In this document: one piece after another, positions 16,548 to 26,000 of the stretch
Layout: the number at the start of each line of letters is the position of its first letter
Numbering within the stretch: position 1 is the stretch's first letter
Source: Methyloversatilis thermotolerans
Lineage (GTDB): Bacteria; Pseudomonadota; Gammaproteobacteria; Burkholderiales; Rhodocyclaceae
Reading direction: 5' to 3'
NCBI RefSeq assembly: GCF_000372885.1
Contig: NZ_KB889967.1
Span: 4,032,060-4,096,059 of the forward strand
DNA length: 64,000 bases
The notes under the pieces: generated by a model
Seen by the model: only the letters and a program-made list of their open reading frames with translations
Told to the model about the DNA's origin: nothing
Database searches by the model: none
Translations under genes and position numbers: made by a program

Positions 16548-17510
16548 TCAACCTTGCCTGCGACGAACGATGGCGCCCGCGACGGTCATCAGGCCAGCAA
16601 ACATCAGGGCCCAGCTCTCCGGCTCCGGCACCGCGGCCAGTGTGTAGTGATAGAGGTTCACATAGGCACCCAGATCGTTGCCGTCCGGCGTGACGATCAT
16701 TTCCACCAGCATTTCCACACTGCCGTCGTCAAGGCGGCGCAGCGCGATGCCTTCGGTTTCGTTGTAGGCGCCCGCGGTGACTGGAAGCTGGAACAGTTCC
16801 TCGACATGGCCGGTGAGCAGATCCACGCGATACACCGACTTGGTCGAATCATGAGCGGACATGTAGAGCGCGCCATCGAATACCTTGGCACCCTGGATGT
16901 TGCGCAGGGAACGGTCCATGGTCAGCGTGTGGCTGAAGCTCCAGTCGCTCAGGTCATACACATTGATCGTGTTGCCGTTGCGCCATTCCTTGCCGTAGCC
17001 GACACCGTTCGCGCCATCCACCGCCACCCAGCTCGCCACGTCGTCGTGCGGATTGGATGGCGCGCCGTTGAGCGCGTAGAGGCGGCCGGTGTAGCTGAGG
17101 TCGTGCGCGTTGAACAGCGCGACATGCCCGTTCTGGTAGTCGTTCGCCTCGGAATCGAGCGAGGCGTAGATGATGCCGTCGTGGATGTCGATGTCGCCGA
17201 TGTGGTCGAATCCCTGCGCCGCCAGCTCGGCCGGAATGCCGGTTTCGATCGTGAAGGTCGACAGATTCAGTCCGCCGGTGCGTTGCAGCGAATTCAGCGC
17301 GAGGTCGGTGCGCTCGAGACCGTACTGCCAGGAGAACACCCAGCCATCGCCATTGAAGGCGACCCCCTGGGTACGGTAGAGCCCGGTGAAGGGCGGCACG
17401 AAACCGGCATGGCGGTCGGTGGCGGCGAGCTGCCAGGTTTCGCTGGCGGCGTGGGCATGCATGGACAGCGCCGCAAGACTTGCGGCGGCAAACAGGCGGA
17501 AAGTGTTCAC
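16548..17510 (-). CDS. PEP-CTERM sorting domain protein
   Basis: A 320-residue exported protein. A signal peptide of about 21 residues ends in AHA-A. The mature part is rich in aromatic and Asp/Gly residues, with spacing that suggests a beta-propeller-like fold, but I recognise no family. The C-terminus is a classic PEP-CTERM signal: VPEPESWALM, a hydrophobic helix and a final RRRQG basic cluster. Such proteins are cleaved by an exosortase and sent to the surface or exopolysaccharide matrix. The GTG start has a GGAG site 7 nt upstream. Upstream I found only a near-miss for a sigma-54 promoter (spacing off by one). No exosortase gene is in the window. Confidence 0.85.
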   Translation of the reverse strand: MNTFRLFAAASLAALSMHAHAASETWQLAATDRHAGFVPPFTGLYRTQGVAFNGDGWVFSWQYGLERTDLALNSLQRTGGLNLSTFTIETGIPAELAAQGFDHIGDIDIHDGIIYASLDSEANDYQNGHVALFNAHDLSYTGRLYALNGAPSNPHDDVASWVAVDGANGVGYGKEWRNGNTINVYDLSDWSFSHTLTMDRSLRNIQGAKVFDGALYMSAHDSTKSVYRVDLLTGHVEELFQLPVTAGAYNETEGIALRRLDDGSVEMLVEMIVTPDGNDLGAYVNLYHYTLAAVPEPESWALMFAGLMTVAGAIVRRRQG

Positions 17511-17635
17511 GAGAAGCTCCCTGGTCGGCTATTTGTTGTGTCGTGGTGACGGCGAGGTCGCATGACGGCCTCACTGCAAGCCAGCTTAGGGGGCATTCAT
17601 GCCTGCCGGATGACAGGTGGCGTGGCCCTTTCGGG

Positions 17636-18604
17636 CTATCGGTGTCGCGATCGTGACGAGGAGCGGGGCGACGGCGCACGCATGCCGGCGAGCGTCGGCA
17701 CGTGCGTGCGCATCAGTTCAACGAAGGCGCGCAGTCGGGCAGGGTAGAAGCGCGCGTGCGGATACACCAGGTACACCGGCAGCGTTTCGGCTTCCCAGTC
17801 GGGTGTGAGCCTCACCAGGCGGCCGCTTTCAATGTCCTCGGCCACCAGCCAGCTCGACGATATCGCGGCCCCGAGGCCGGCGCAGGCGGCCTGGCGCAGC
17901 GCGTACAGGCTGTCGGTGGCCATGCGCGGGCGGATGGCGAAGCGGCAGGACCGTCCGTCGCCGGCGTGCGAAAGCTGCACCTCGTCGCGATAGAAGGTGC
18001 GCAGCGCGATCCACGGCAGGGCGGCGAGCTCCGATGCATCGATCGGCGGTCGATGCGCATCGATCAGCCTGGGGGCCGCCACCACGATGCGCGGCACCTC
18101 GGCCATCCGTATCGCCACCAGACCCGGATCCTCTATCGAGCCGACCCGGATCGCGCAATCGATGCCTTCGGAGATGAAGTCGGGATTGCGGTCATGCAGC
18201 AGCCATTCGACCGATACCGCAGGATGGCGATTCAGGAACTCCACCAGCGGCGCAATGAGCTGGCCCTGACCGAAGGCGTGCGGAGCCAGCACCCGCAGCG
18301 TGCCGCGCGGTTCATCCTGCATGCCGCGCAGGTCGGCTTCGATCAGATGCCAGTTGTCGAGCAGTGCGCGTGCGTGTGCGAAGCAGCGGTCACCGTCCTC
18401 GGTCAGCTTCATCGCATGCGTCGAGCGCTGGATGAGGCGCAAGCCCAGCATCCTTTCCAGCGACTGCAGCCGGCGGCTCACCGTAGGTTGTGTGGTGCCA
18501 AGCTGGGCGGCCGCGGCGGACAGGCTGCCGGCTTCGACAATGCGCACGAAGGTGTGCAGCAGGTCCAGGCGATCGCTTCCCGGAAGAAAGCTGGAGTTCG
18601 TCAT
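17636..18604 (-). CDS. LysR-family transcriptional regulator
   Basis: A 322-residue regulator with an N-terminal winged helix-turn-helix (FVRIVEAGSLSAAAAQLGTT around residues 15-35, then SRRLQSLE) and a C-terminal LysR substrate-binding domain. I chose the ATG at 18604, because the in-frame extension upstream is not like LysR N-termini. The C-terminal tail is Arg/Ser-rich. It is divergent from an MFS transporter gene 96 nt away, the usual arrangement when a LysR regulator controls its neighbour. The inducer is unknown. A TATACG box 9-14 nt before the start suggests a very short leader. Confidence 0.88.
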   Translation of the reverse strand: MTNSSFLPGSDRLDLLHTFVRIVEAGSLSAAAAQLGTTQPTVSRRLQSLERMLGLRLIQRSTHAMKLTEDGDRCFAHARALLDNWHLIEADLRGMQDEPRGTLRVLAPHAFGQGQLIAPLVEFLNRHPAVSVEWLLHDRNPDFISEGIDCAIRVGSIEDPGLVAIRMAEVPRIVVAAPRLIDAHRPPIDASELAALPWIALRTFYRDEVQLSHAGDGRSCRFAIRPRMATDSLYALRQAACAGLGAAISSSWLVAEDIESGRLVRLTPDWEAETLPVYLVYPHARFYPARLRAFVELMRTHVPTLAGMRAPSPRSSSRSRHR

Positions 18605-18700
18605 TCGCTGAGCGTATAACAAATGTGCGGTGCAGCCTACTTCTGCATTCCATGTCTGCGACGAACAATCCACCTTGTCATCAATTCAAGGGGATAGCTC

Positions 18701-19903
18701 GTGAAAGTCAGTCATGCACCGAACGACATGGAGATGGAGCCGGAGATTCTGTCCGGTGCCCGCGTCGGACTGCTTGCGACCGGCGCCGGTCTGGCGGTCG
18801 CATCGCTCTACTACAGCCAGCCCATGCTTGGCGTACTGGCGAGCGATCTCGGCGTGAGCGGAGGCAGTATCGGGCTGGTGCCCACGCTGACCCAGCTCGG
18901 CTATGCCCTGGGCATCCTTCTGCTGACGCCGCTCGGCGACCGCTGCGACCGACGTGCGCTGATTGCGGCCAAGGCCGCCCTGCTTGCCATCGTGCTGCTG
19001 GCCAGTGCGCTGACGACCCGCTTTCCGGCCCTGTTGCTGTCTTCCCTCATGGTGGGGCTGGCGGCCACCCTGGCACAGGACATCGTGCCGGCGGCGGCGG
19101 TCCTGGCACCGCCCGAGCGCCGTGGCCGCGTCGTCGGCACCGTCATGACCGGGCTGCTGATGGGCATATTGCTGTCGCGGGTGGTGAGCGGCTTCGTCGC
19201 CGAACACTTCGGCTGGCGCATCGTGTTCGCCGGTGCCGCGCTGTCCGTCGCCTTGATGGGCGTCGCGGTCTGGCGCGGCCTGCCGCGCTTCGAACCCGCT
19301 GCACGCATGCGCTATGTCGAACTGATCGCGTCGGTGTTCATGCTGTGGCGCCGCCATCCGGCGCTGCGCCGGGCCGCCTGGTCGCAAGGGCTGCTGTCGC
19401 TCGCATTCAGCGCTTTCTGGAGTACGCTGGCCATCATGCTGCATCAGCGCTACGGACTGGGCAGTTCCGCCGCAGGCGCTTTCGGACTGGCCGGGGCCGC
19501 GGGGGCACTGGCCGCGCCGTTGGCGGGGCGCATTGCCGACCGGCGGGGGCCGCAGGCGGTCGCTCGCGTCGGCGCGGCTCTCACCGCAGCGTCATTCGCC
19601 TTGTTGTGGCTGGATGGCGGCCTGTCCGCGAGCGCAGCGATGGTCCTGATCGCGCTGGCTTCCGTCGGCTTCGATTTCGGCATCCAGGCCACCCTGGTGG
19701 CGCACCAGACCATCGTGTACGGTCTCGATCCGGACGCCCGCAGCCGGCTCAATGCCGCACTGTTTACCGGCGTGTTCGTCGGCATGGCAGCAGGCGGCGC
19801 GCTGGGCAGCTTCGCACTGTCCGTATCGGGCTGGCATGCGGTGGTGGCGCTGGCCGTCGCCGCGGCGTCGGCCAGCCTGCTGTTGCGGCTGCGCGCGGAC
19901 TGA
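18701..19903 (+). CDS. MFS transporter
   Basis: A 400-residue major facilitator with about twelve membrane helices. The loop 2-3 signature GDRCDRRALI is near residue 72 and its second-half counterpart GRIADRRGPQAV near 270. It resembles the sugar or drug efflux branch of MFS, but the substrate cannot be told. The GTG start is preceded by AAGGGGAT. It is divergent from the LysR gene, so it is probably regulated by it. Confidence 0.85.
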   Translation: MKVSHAPNDMEMEPEILSGARVGLLATGAGLAVASLYYSQPMLGVLASDLGVSGGSIGLVPTLTQLGYALGILLLTPLGDRCDRRALIAAKAALLAIVLLASALTTRFPALLLSSLMVGLAATLAQDIVPAAAVLAPPERRGRVVGTVMTGLLMGILLSRVVSGFVAEHFGWRIVFAGAALSVALMGVAVWRGLPRFEPAARMRYVELIASVFMLWRRHPALRRAAWSQGLLSLAFSAFWSTLAIMLHQRYGLGSSAAGAFGLAGAAGALAAPLAGRIADRRGPQAVARVGAALTAASFALLWLDGGLSASAAMVLIALASVGFDFGIQATLVAHQTIVYGLDPDARSRLNAALFTGVFVGMAAGGALGSFALSVSGWHAVVALAVAAASASLLLRLRAD

Positions 19904-20055
19904 GGCGCCGGCGCATGGCGGCGGGCGGAAATGCCGGGCCGAACGCGATCTGATCGCCGTATCGATATCCCGTGGCAGGCGTAAGCTGCGCATGAATTCG
20001 AACCGGAGCGGGTGGCGGCACGTCACCGGCTCCCCGCTCATCCGGAGGAGGCGCC

Positions 20056-20406
20056 ATGCAGGATCCGATACTCGAACTGATCGTCCGTTTCGCGGAAAGC
20101 GAGAAAACCCGGCTGGAAACGGCCATCACCTTGGTCGTGGATGGCTTTCTGATCTCCGGATTCGTGATTTCCCGCGAGCACTACATGCAGCATCATGTGC
20201 TGACCGAATCGATCGAGCAGGGCATCAAGGATCTGTTGTCGGCCGGACTGCCGGCCGACGATGGCACGCGGACCTATCTCCATCTGCGCGATGCCATGTA
20301 TTTCACGCCGGGACAGGAGCCGGTGCCGGGAAACGGCTCCGTCGTGTGTCGCATCAGCCTCGAGCGCGTATCCGGCTTCCACTTCGGCCTGCTCGAAACA
20401 CTCTGA
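20056..20406 (+). CDS. small protein resembling gas vesicle accessory protein GvpU
   Basis: A 116-residue soluble protein preceded by a perfect GGAGGAGG ribosome-binding site. The pattern ITLVVDGFLISGFVISREHY, then an acidic helix and a C-terminal strand ending in VSGFHFGLLE, resembles the GvpU family found next to some gas vesicle clusters and elsewhere. No gvp structural gene (gvpA, gvpN or gvpF) is present here. If the family match is right, it acts in some other context; otherwise it is a hypothetical protein. Confidence 0.5.
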   Translation: MQDPILELIVRFAESEKTRLETAITLVVDGFLISGFVISREHYMQHHVLTESIEQGIKDLLSAGLPADDGTRTYLHLRDAMYFTPGQEPVPGNGSVVCRISLERVSGFHFGLLETL

Positions 20407-20490
20407 ACCGCGGCCGGCGCCAGCGCGCTCAACTGACGGGCGTGCCGTTGCGCTGCACAATGGCGAATATCCAGCCCACGGTTCGCCGCA

Positions 20491-21192
20491 ATGCCGACTC
20501 GCCACTACAAGTACTACGACTGGGTCATGGTCGCCTTCGTGACCCTGCTGGTCTGTTCCAACCTGATCGGGCCCGCGAAGATCGCGCAGATCGATGCGCC
20601 GCTGCTCGGCACCCTTACCTTCGGCGCGGGCGTCCTGTTCTTCCCCATCAGCTATGTGTTCGGCGATGTGCTGACCGAGGTCTATGGTTATGCGCGCTCG
20701 CGGCGCGTCATCTGGACCGGCTTTGTCGCGCTCGCCTTCGCCTCGCTGATGGCGGCTGTGGTGGTGGCCCTGCCGCCCGCCCCGTTCTGGCACAACCAGG
20801 ATGCTTATGAAATCGCCTTCGGGTCGGCATGGCGCGTGTCTCTGGCCTCGCTGATCGCCTTCTGCTGCGGCGAGTTCGTCAATTCCTTCGTGCTCGCGAA
20901 AATGAAGGTGTGGATGGACGGTCGCCGGCTGTGGATGCGCACCATAGGGTCGACGATATGTGGCGAGGGCGTCGATTCCCTGCTGTTCTATCCACTGGCG
21001 TTCTGGGGCACCGGCATCATTCCGGATGACAGGCTGCCGGCCGTCATGCTGGCCCAGTTTCTCGCCAAGGTCAGTGTGGAGGTGGTGTTCACGCCGTTCA
21101 CCTATCGCATCGTGGGCTGGCTCAAGCGCGCGGAGAACGAGGACTACTACGACCGCGATACCGATTTCAGTCCTTTTTCGATACGTGGCTGA
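20491..21192 (+). CDS. yhhQ: queuosine precursor transporter (YhhQ/DUF165 family)
   Basis: A 233-residue inner-membrane protein with about six helices. Family hallmarks are NLIGPAKI near residue 25, FPISYVFGDVLTEVYGY near 50-66, CGEFVNSFVLAKMK near 127 and GEGVDSLLFYPLAFWG near 155. Characterised members take up 7-cyano-7-deazaguanine or related precursors of the tRNA modification queuosine. It is followed 3 nt later by a heavy-metal-associated protein gene, so the two are probably cotranscribed although functionally unrelated. Confidence 0.88.
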   Translation: MPTRHYKYYDWVMVAFVTLLVCSNLIGPAKIAQIDAPLLGTLTFGAGVLFFPISYVFGDVLTEVYGYARSRRVIWTGFVALAFASLMAAVVVALPPAPFWHNQDAYEIAFGSAWRVSLASLIAFCCGEFVNSFVLAKMKVWMDGRRLWMRTIGSTICGEGVDSLLFYPLAFWGTGIIPDDRLPAVMLAQFLAKVSVEVVFTPFTYRIVGWLKRAENEDYYDRDTDFSPFSIRG

Positions 21193-21195
21193 CCC

Positions 21196-21399
21196 ATGTC
21201 CACCACGCGCATCCGCATCGTCGGCATGAACTGTCCCAAGTGCGTGGCCGGCCTGCAGGCCATGCTTGAGGCGCTGCCGGGCGTACGCCGCGTCGAGATG
21301 CATGTCGATCATGGCGATGCGACGGTGGAGCACGACCCGCAGGTGTCGCGCGAAACCTTGCTGGAACGGGTCGAAGCGGCAGGGTACGACGCGCTCTGA
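21196..21399 (+). CDS. heavy-metal-associated (HMA) domain protein, CopZ-like
   Basis: A 67-residue protein consisting of one ferredoxin-like HMA domain with the metal-binding motif GMNCPKC (Cys13 and Cys16). Such proteins carry Cu(I) or another soft metal ion to a P-type ATPase or regulator. It begins 3 nt after the yhhQ stop codon. No copper ATPase is nearby. Confidence 0.85.
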   Translation: MSTTRIRIVGMNCPKCVAGLQAMLEALPGVRRVEMHVDHGDATVEHDPQVSRETLLERVEAAGYDAL

Positions 21400-21567
21400 G
21401 GCCGGGACCGGCCGCCCTCGACTGCTCGCGCGCCCGCATCGTTCGCGATCACCGGGGATGGATTCCTACACGCGACTGCCGGATCCGCCGACAGGATGCG
21501 GGGCCTGACTTCCTTACAGTGGATCCGTCGCCCGATGCAGCGGGCGGATCGCCTGAAAGGATGCGTC

Positions 21568-21735
21568 ATGTTCGATACCGTTCCGTCCCCGCTCACTCCA
21601 TTCAAGACTGCCGATGTCGTGGCGCCGGTCCCGGCTGTCGCGACCGAGTGGGGATGTGAATCCGCCTTGCCCTTCCTGCAGGACCCGCCCCGGCTGGCTG
21701 AGCCGGTCCGCGCCGGATTCCGGCCGTCCGCCTGA
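21568..21735 (+). CDS. possible small hypothetical protein
   Basis: An open frame of 55 codons with an AAAGGA ribosome-binding-site-like sequence 6 nt before its ATG. The product is proline-rich with no membrane segment or known motif. It ends 39 nt before the BON lipoprotein gene. The ribosome-binding site and position make it worth recording, but codon evidence is weak and it could be part of that gene's leader. Confidence 0.35.
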   Translation: MFDTVPSPLTPFKTADVVAPVPAVATEWGCESALPFLQDPPRLAEPVRAGFRPSA

Positions 21736-21774
21736 CGCTGCATCTTCATCCATCATTCAGAAGAGGAGTTCACC

Positions 21775-22107
21775 ATGCGTACGAATCTCATGCTCGCCAC
21801 CGCCTTTTCCGCACTTGCCGCGTTGACCGTGCTGCCCGGCTGCGCGGTCAGTCGTGATCAGTCCACAGTGGGTGAATACATCGACGACGCGACCATCACC
21901 ACCCGGGTGAAATCGCAGTTTGTTGAATCCAAGGCGGTCGACGCGGCCGCCATCAGTGTCGAAACATTGAACGGTGAAGTCATGCTGTCCGGCTTCGCCA
22001 AGAGCGCCTCCGAAAAGGCCGAGGCCGAGCGTATCGCGCGCGGCGTGAAGGGCGTGAAGTCGGTGAAGAATGCCGTGCAGATACGCACCGCCGACACGCG
22101 AGGCTGA
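21775..22107 (+). CDS. BON domain lipoprotein
   Basis: A 110-residue exported lipoprotein. A signal peptide ends in a lipobox (LPGC, Cys23), and one BON domain follows, with DDATITTRVKSQF near residue 38 and the conserved GEVMLSGFA near 66. BON domains (bacterial OsmY and nodulation) are thought to bind phospholipid surfaces. Proteins of this kind are often induced by osmotic or envelope stress. The gene has an AGAGGAG ribosome-binding site. It would be anchored to the outer membrane or, less likely, the inner membrane. Confidence 0.88.
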   Translation: MRTNLMLATAFSALAALTVLPGCAVSRDQSTVGEYIDDATITTRVKSQFVESKAVDAAAISVETLNGEVMLSGFAKSASEKAEAERIARGVKGVKSVKNAVQIRTADTRG

Positions 22108-22413
22108 GCCAGCTCGAGGCGGGACGCGGCTGTGCCCCGGTGCGCCGCGTCCCGCGACGGTTCGCCGTCCGCTGCGCGGGACATGACTTTCGCATCGGAT
22201 CGGGCGCGATGCCCGACCTGAGCGCTACGCCCGGTGCGCGCGCCGATACCGCGCCGGTGTCGGCCGGGTGGGCCGGGCGAGCGTGACTTTTTCATCGTTT
22301 TTGTCGCGTATTTTTACAAACGTTAAGCCAGGTAAAATCCATCTCGTTGATTTGTATCAGTGGCCCGGAAATTGCAGAGGGGTTGGCAACCTATCTTTCT
22401 GCATGACCGGATC
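22108..22413 (+). other. 306-nt intergenic region before the large exported-protein operon
   Basis: The first part holds a 12-bp GC-rich hairpin (22119-22130 with 22144-22155) without a T tract, probably ending the BON gene transcript. The second part is unusually AT-rich for this genome (22286-22360) and contains an inverted repeat TTTGT-N11-ACAAA (22300-22320), a candidate activator site 41 nt upstream of the sigma-54 promoter. No gene was recognised. Confidence 0.6.
22361..22376 (+). promoter_or_regulatory. sigma-54 (RpoN) promoter of the PEP-CTERM-led operon
   Basis: TGGCCCGGAAATTGCA has the obligatory GG-N10-GC spacing and a full TTGCA -12 element; the -24 element differs from TGGCACG at one base. 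It lies 38 nt before the ATG at 22414. In bacteria with the PEP-CTERM/exosortase system, sigma-54 and the PrsK/PrsR two-component system are known to drive PEP-CTERM genes, so this placement is expected. Confidence 0.8.
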
Positions 22414-22962
22414 ATGACCCGTCCTTGCCTCTTCCCCGTATTCCGTCTTTGCTTGCTGCTGCCCCTGCTGGCGGTGACGCATGTCCACGCCGCGCTGATC
22501 AGCTACACCACGCAGTCACTCGGCGGCGCGCTCTACCGGTATGACTACACGATCACGCACCAGGCGGGCGAGGACCCGCTGCACCTGGTCGACATCGAAT
22601 TCGATCCCGCCCTCTATCTCGAATCCTCGCTGAACATCGTCAGCGATCCGGCACTTGCAGCAGACTGGGACCAGATCATCATCGGTTCGCAGCCCGGCCT
22701 GCCGGCACTGTTCGATCTGCTCGCCTTGGGCAGTCCGCTGGACGGCGGTGCGTCGCTGTCCGGCTTCGCCATCGAATTCGAATGGCTGGGCGCCGGCGTG
22801 CCGGGCTCGCAGGCCTTCCTGGTCGTGAATCCGGACACCTTCGACACCGTATCCACTGGCCGCACCAACGCTGCCGCGACGGTGCCGGAGCCGGCATCCT
22901 GGATGCTGGCGCTGACCGCGCTCGCGCTGGCGCTGGCATTCCGCCCGCGGTCCGGCCGCTGA
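22414..22962 (+). CDS. PEP-CTERM sorting domain protein
   Basis: A 182-residue exported protein. The signal peptide of about 25 residues ends in HAA. The mature part has a beta-sandwich-like pattern of alternating hydrophobic residues (YRYDYTITHQAG near 42) seen in many small PEP-CTERM proteins. The C-terminal signal is VPEPASWMLALTA, then a hydrophobic helix and the basic end RPRSGR. The ATG is chosen because it directly precedes the signal peptide. It is the first gene behind the sigma-54 promoter and probably the first of an operon running to 42204. Confidence 0.85.
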   Translation: MTRPCLFPVFRLCLLLPLLAVTHVHAALISYTTQSLGGALYRYDYTITHQAGEDPLHLVDIEFDPALYLESSLNIVSDPALAADWDQIIIGSQPGLPALFDLLALGSPLDGGASLSGFAIEFEWLGAGVPGSQAFLVVNPDTFDTVSTGRTNAAATVPEPASWMLALTALALALAFRPRSGR

Positions 22963-23025
22963 TCCACCCGGGGGCGGGGCTGCCGCGCCCGCCCTGCGAA
23001 CCCCTCCACGCCAGAGTTCCGATCG

Positions 23026-26000
23026 ATGATGAAAAAGGTGACGTCGCCCGTCATGGCCATCCTGCGCGCCCTGTTCTCCCTGTTGCTGTGCTCGCTCATC
23101 CTGACGATGCCCGCATCCGCGCAAGACGCGGCCGTTTCGGTCACCGCCTACGAGCTGGTGTCCACCAAGCGCATATCCCGGCTGGAATGGGAATCGGTGT
23201 ACCGTGCCAAGGTGCTCAACGCCGGGGGGGCGCTGCATGCCGTCAGCGGGGCGGCCACCTCGCAGGCCGCTTACGTGACGGTGCAGGAAGGAACGCTGAC
23301 GGTCGGTGACCTGGCCGCAGGCGAGACGCGGCTGCCGGACGACACGATCACGCTGCGCACCAACCGCTCGACCGCCATCGATCTGCCTGCCGTATTGAGC
23401 TGGCGCTTCTCGGGCACACCTCCCGCGGGCGACAGCGAAGCGCCGCGCATTTCCGGCCTGCAGCCGACATCCGGCGCGGTGCTGGCGGCGGATGCCCTGC
23501 CGGAACTGGCGGCCGCTTTCGCCGACTCCGGCAGCGGAATCGATGTGCGTACGCTGGAAGTCGAACTCGATGGCGTGGCAATCGGTGCCCAGGTCGTAGC
23601 TTCGGCTTCGGGCTTCAGTTTCCGCCCGGCGCAGCCGCTGAGCGAAGGGCCGCACACGCTGGTCGTGCGGGTGGCCGATGCCGCCGGCAACCGCGCGTCC
23701 GCGCAGACCGGATTCGTCACGCGGACACCGCCCGAAGTGCTTACCCAGGAACCGGCGAGCGGCTTCCTGCCGCCGGGGGCGCAGCCGCTCATCCGTGCGG
23801 GCTATTTCGATCTTGGCGCCGGGATCAATACGGCCAGCGTCCGCCTGTTGCTCGACGGCGTCGATGTCAGCGCGTCCGCGCAGATCACGCCGACAGAGGT
23901 GTCCTATCCGGTTCCGGCGCCGCTCGCCGATGCAACGCATGTCGTGCAGCTTGCGGTGACCGATCACGCAGGCAATACGACGGAATCGAGATGGTCCTTC
24001 ACCACGCGGATTCCGCCATCCATCACGGACATGTCTCCCCGCGACGAGGTTCTGCCTGCGGGCGCACGGCCAACTGTTCGTGCCCGTCTCGTGACCGGGG
24101 GGGCGCCGCTCGATCTGCGCTCGCTGCGCTTCATGTTCAACGGCACGGATGTCAGTCCGGCTGTTCAGATCAGCGGCTCGGATCTGAGCTATGTCCCCTC
24201 ACAGGCCTTGCCCGAGGGGCCTTACACGCTCTATGCCGAGGTGGTGGATGCCGCGGGCATCGTGGGCAGCGCGGCTTGGGGGTTCGAGGTCGATTCCGAG
24301 AATCTGCATGCGCTCGATGTGACTTCACCTGCCGGAGGGCAGACCGTGACATCCATCGAACTTCCGGTGGCGGCTACGGTGTTCGCGAACAAGAGCACGA
24401 TTCAGAGCCTGACCGTGAACGGCTCCGCGATGACCATCCGGACGGCTGACGAATCCGGCCGCATCGGCTACACAGGCGTGGTCAAGTTGCTCGACGGCGA
24501 CAACACCCTGGAGTTCGTTGCGCGTTTCGACGATGGTACGGTCACCACCGAAAGGCGCACGGTGACGCTGGATGGCCCGCCGCGCGTGACCGTGCTCAGT
24601 CCGACCGACAAATCCATACTGGGCCGGGTACAGGACAGCAGCCCGACCGACCTCACCGGCAATGTCGAGCGGCCGGTGGCGGTGACCGGGCGCGTGAGCA
24701 AGCCGGTGGTCGCGGTGACCGTCAACCAGCAGGGCGCGGTGCTCGATGCGGCGGGCACCGGTTTCACCTTCGAGCGCTTCTTCCTGCGCGAAGGCATGAA
24801 TGTGCTCACCGTCGTCGCCACCGATGCCGCCGGACGCGTGGGTACCTCGACCATCACGGTTTCGGTGGACCAGACGGCGCCGATACTGACCATAGAGACG
24901 CCGCAGGATCTTTACGTGACTTCGGCGGCGGCCATCGATGTGCGCGGCGTGGTCAACGATGCGGTCGAAGGCATGACCGGTGCGCCCGAGCCAATGGTCA
25001 CCGTCAATGGCGTCGAGGCCCAGGTGTCCGATCGCTACTTCCTTGCCAGCACGGTGCCGCTGCAGGTGGGCGAGAACGTGCTGGACGTGGTGGCGACCGA
25101 CCATCTGGGCAACCGGCGCGTGCGCGAACTGCGCGTGAGCCGCATCGCGGTCGGCAGCCACCGCCTGTCCGCGCTGTCGGGCAACGGTCAGACCGGCGAT
25201 GTCGGGGTTGAACTGCCGCAGCCGCTGTCCATCGTCGCACTGGATCGAGATGGCGCGCCGGTCGCCGATCTGCCGGTCAGTTTCGATGTCATGCGCAATA
25301 CCGGTTCCATCACGACGGTACGCGGCCAGGTGCAGCGGCCTGATGGCGTGAACCCGGCGCGCAACATCGTCGTGCGCACCGACAGCGCCGGTCGCGCGCA
25401 AGTGTGGCTGGTGCCCGGCAAGCAGACCGGACCGGGCTCCAACGTGGTACGCGCCCAGGTATCCGCGCAGGCGGGCGCGCTGGCCAACCAGTTCGCTGGC
25501 GAGGTGTACTTCTCGGCTACGACCCGGCGCGGTGCAGTGGCCAAGGTACTGGCCGACACCGGCACCCACCAGATCGCGGAAACCGGCAGTGTGCCGCTGG
25601 AACTGCTGTCCCTGGTGGTGCGCGACGTCAGTGACAACCACCTTCCTGGCGTGCCCATCGTGTTCGCCATCGAGGAAGGCGACGCCTTCTTCGTCGATGA
25701 CAACGGGAACCGTGTGCAGAAACGCGTGCTGGTGACCGATCGCAACGGCCTCACCGCGACGCGGCCGCAGCTCGGACTGACGCCCGGTACGGTGCGCGTC
25801 AGTGCCCGCGCGCTGCGCAATGCCGATGGCGACATCGATGATCCGGCGCAACTGACCGGCAATGCGCAGTACGTCATCCAGGTGCGCGAGGCGCGCGACG
25901 GCACGACCCGCTTCCGTGGCTTCGTCTATACCGACAAGGGCGAGCCGCTGCCCGGTGTGCGCATATCGGTAGGACGTACCAGCGTGGTGTCCACCACCGA

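Noticed and set aside
17511-17620. Sigma-54 promoter before the minus-strand PEP-CTERM gene
   Set aside because: The best candidate (GGCAGG...ATGCC) has 11 instead of 10 bases between GG and GC and lacks the TTGC box.
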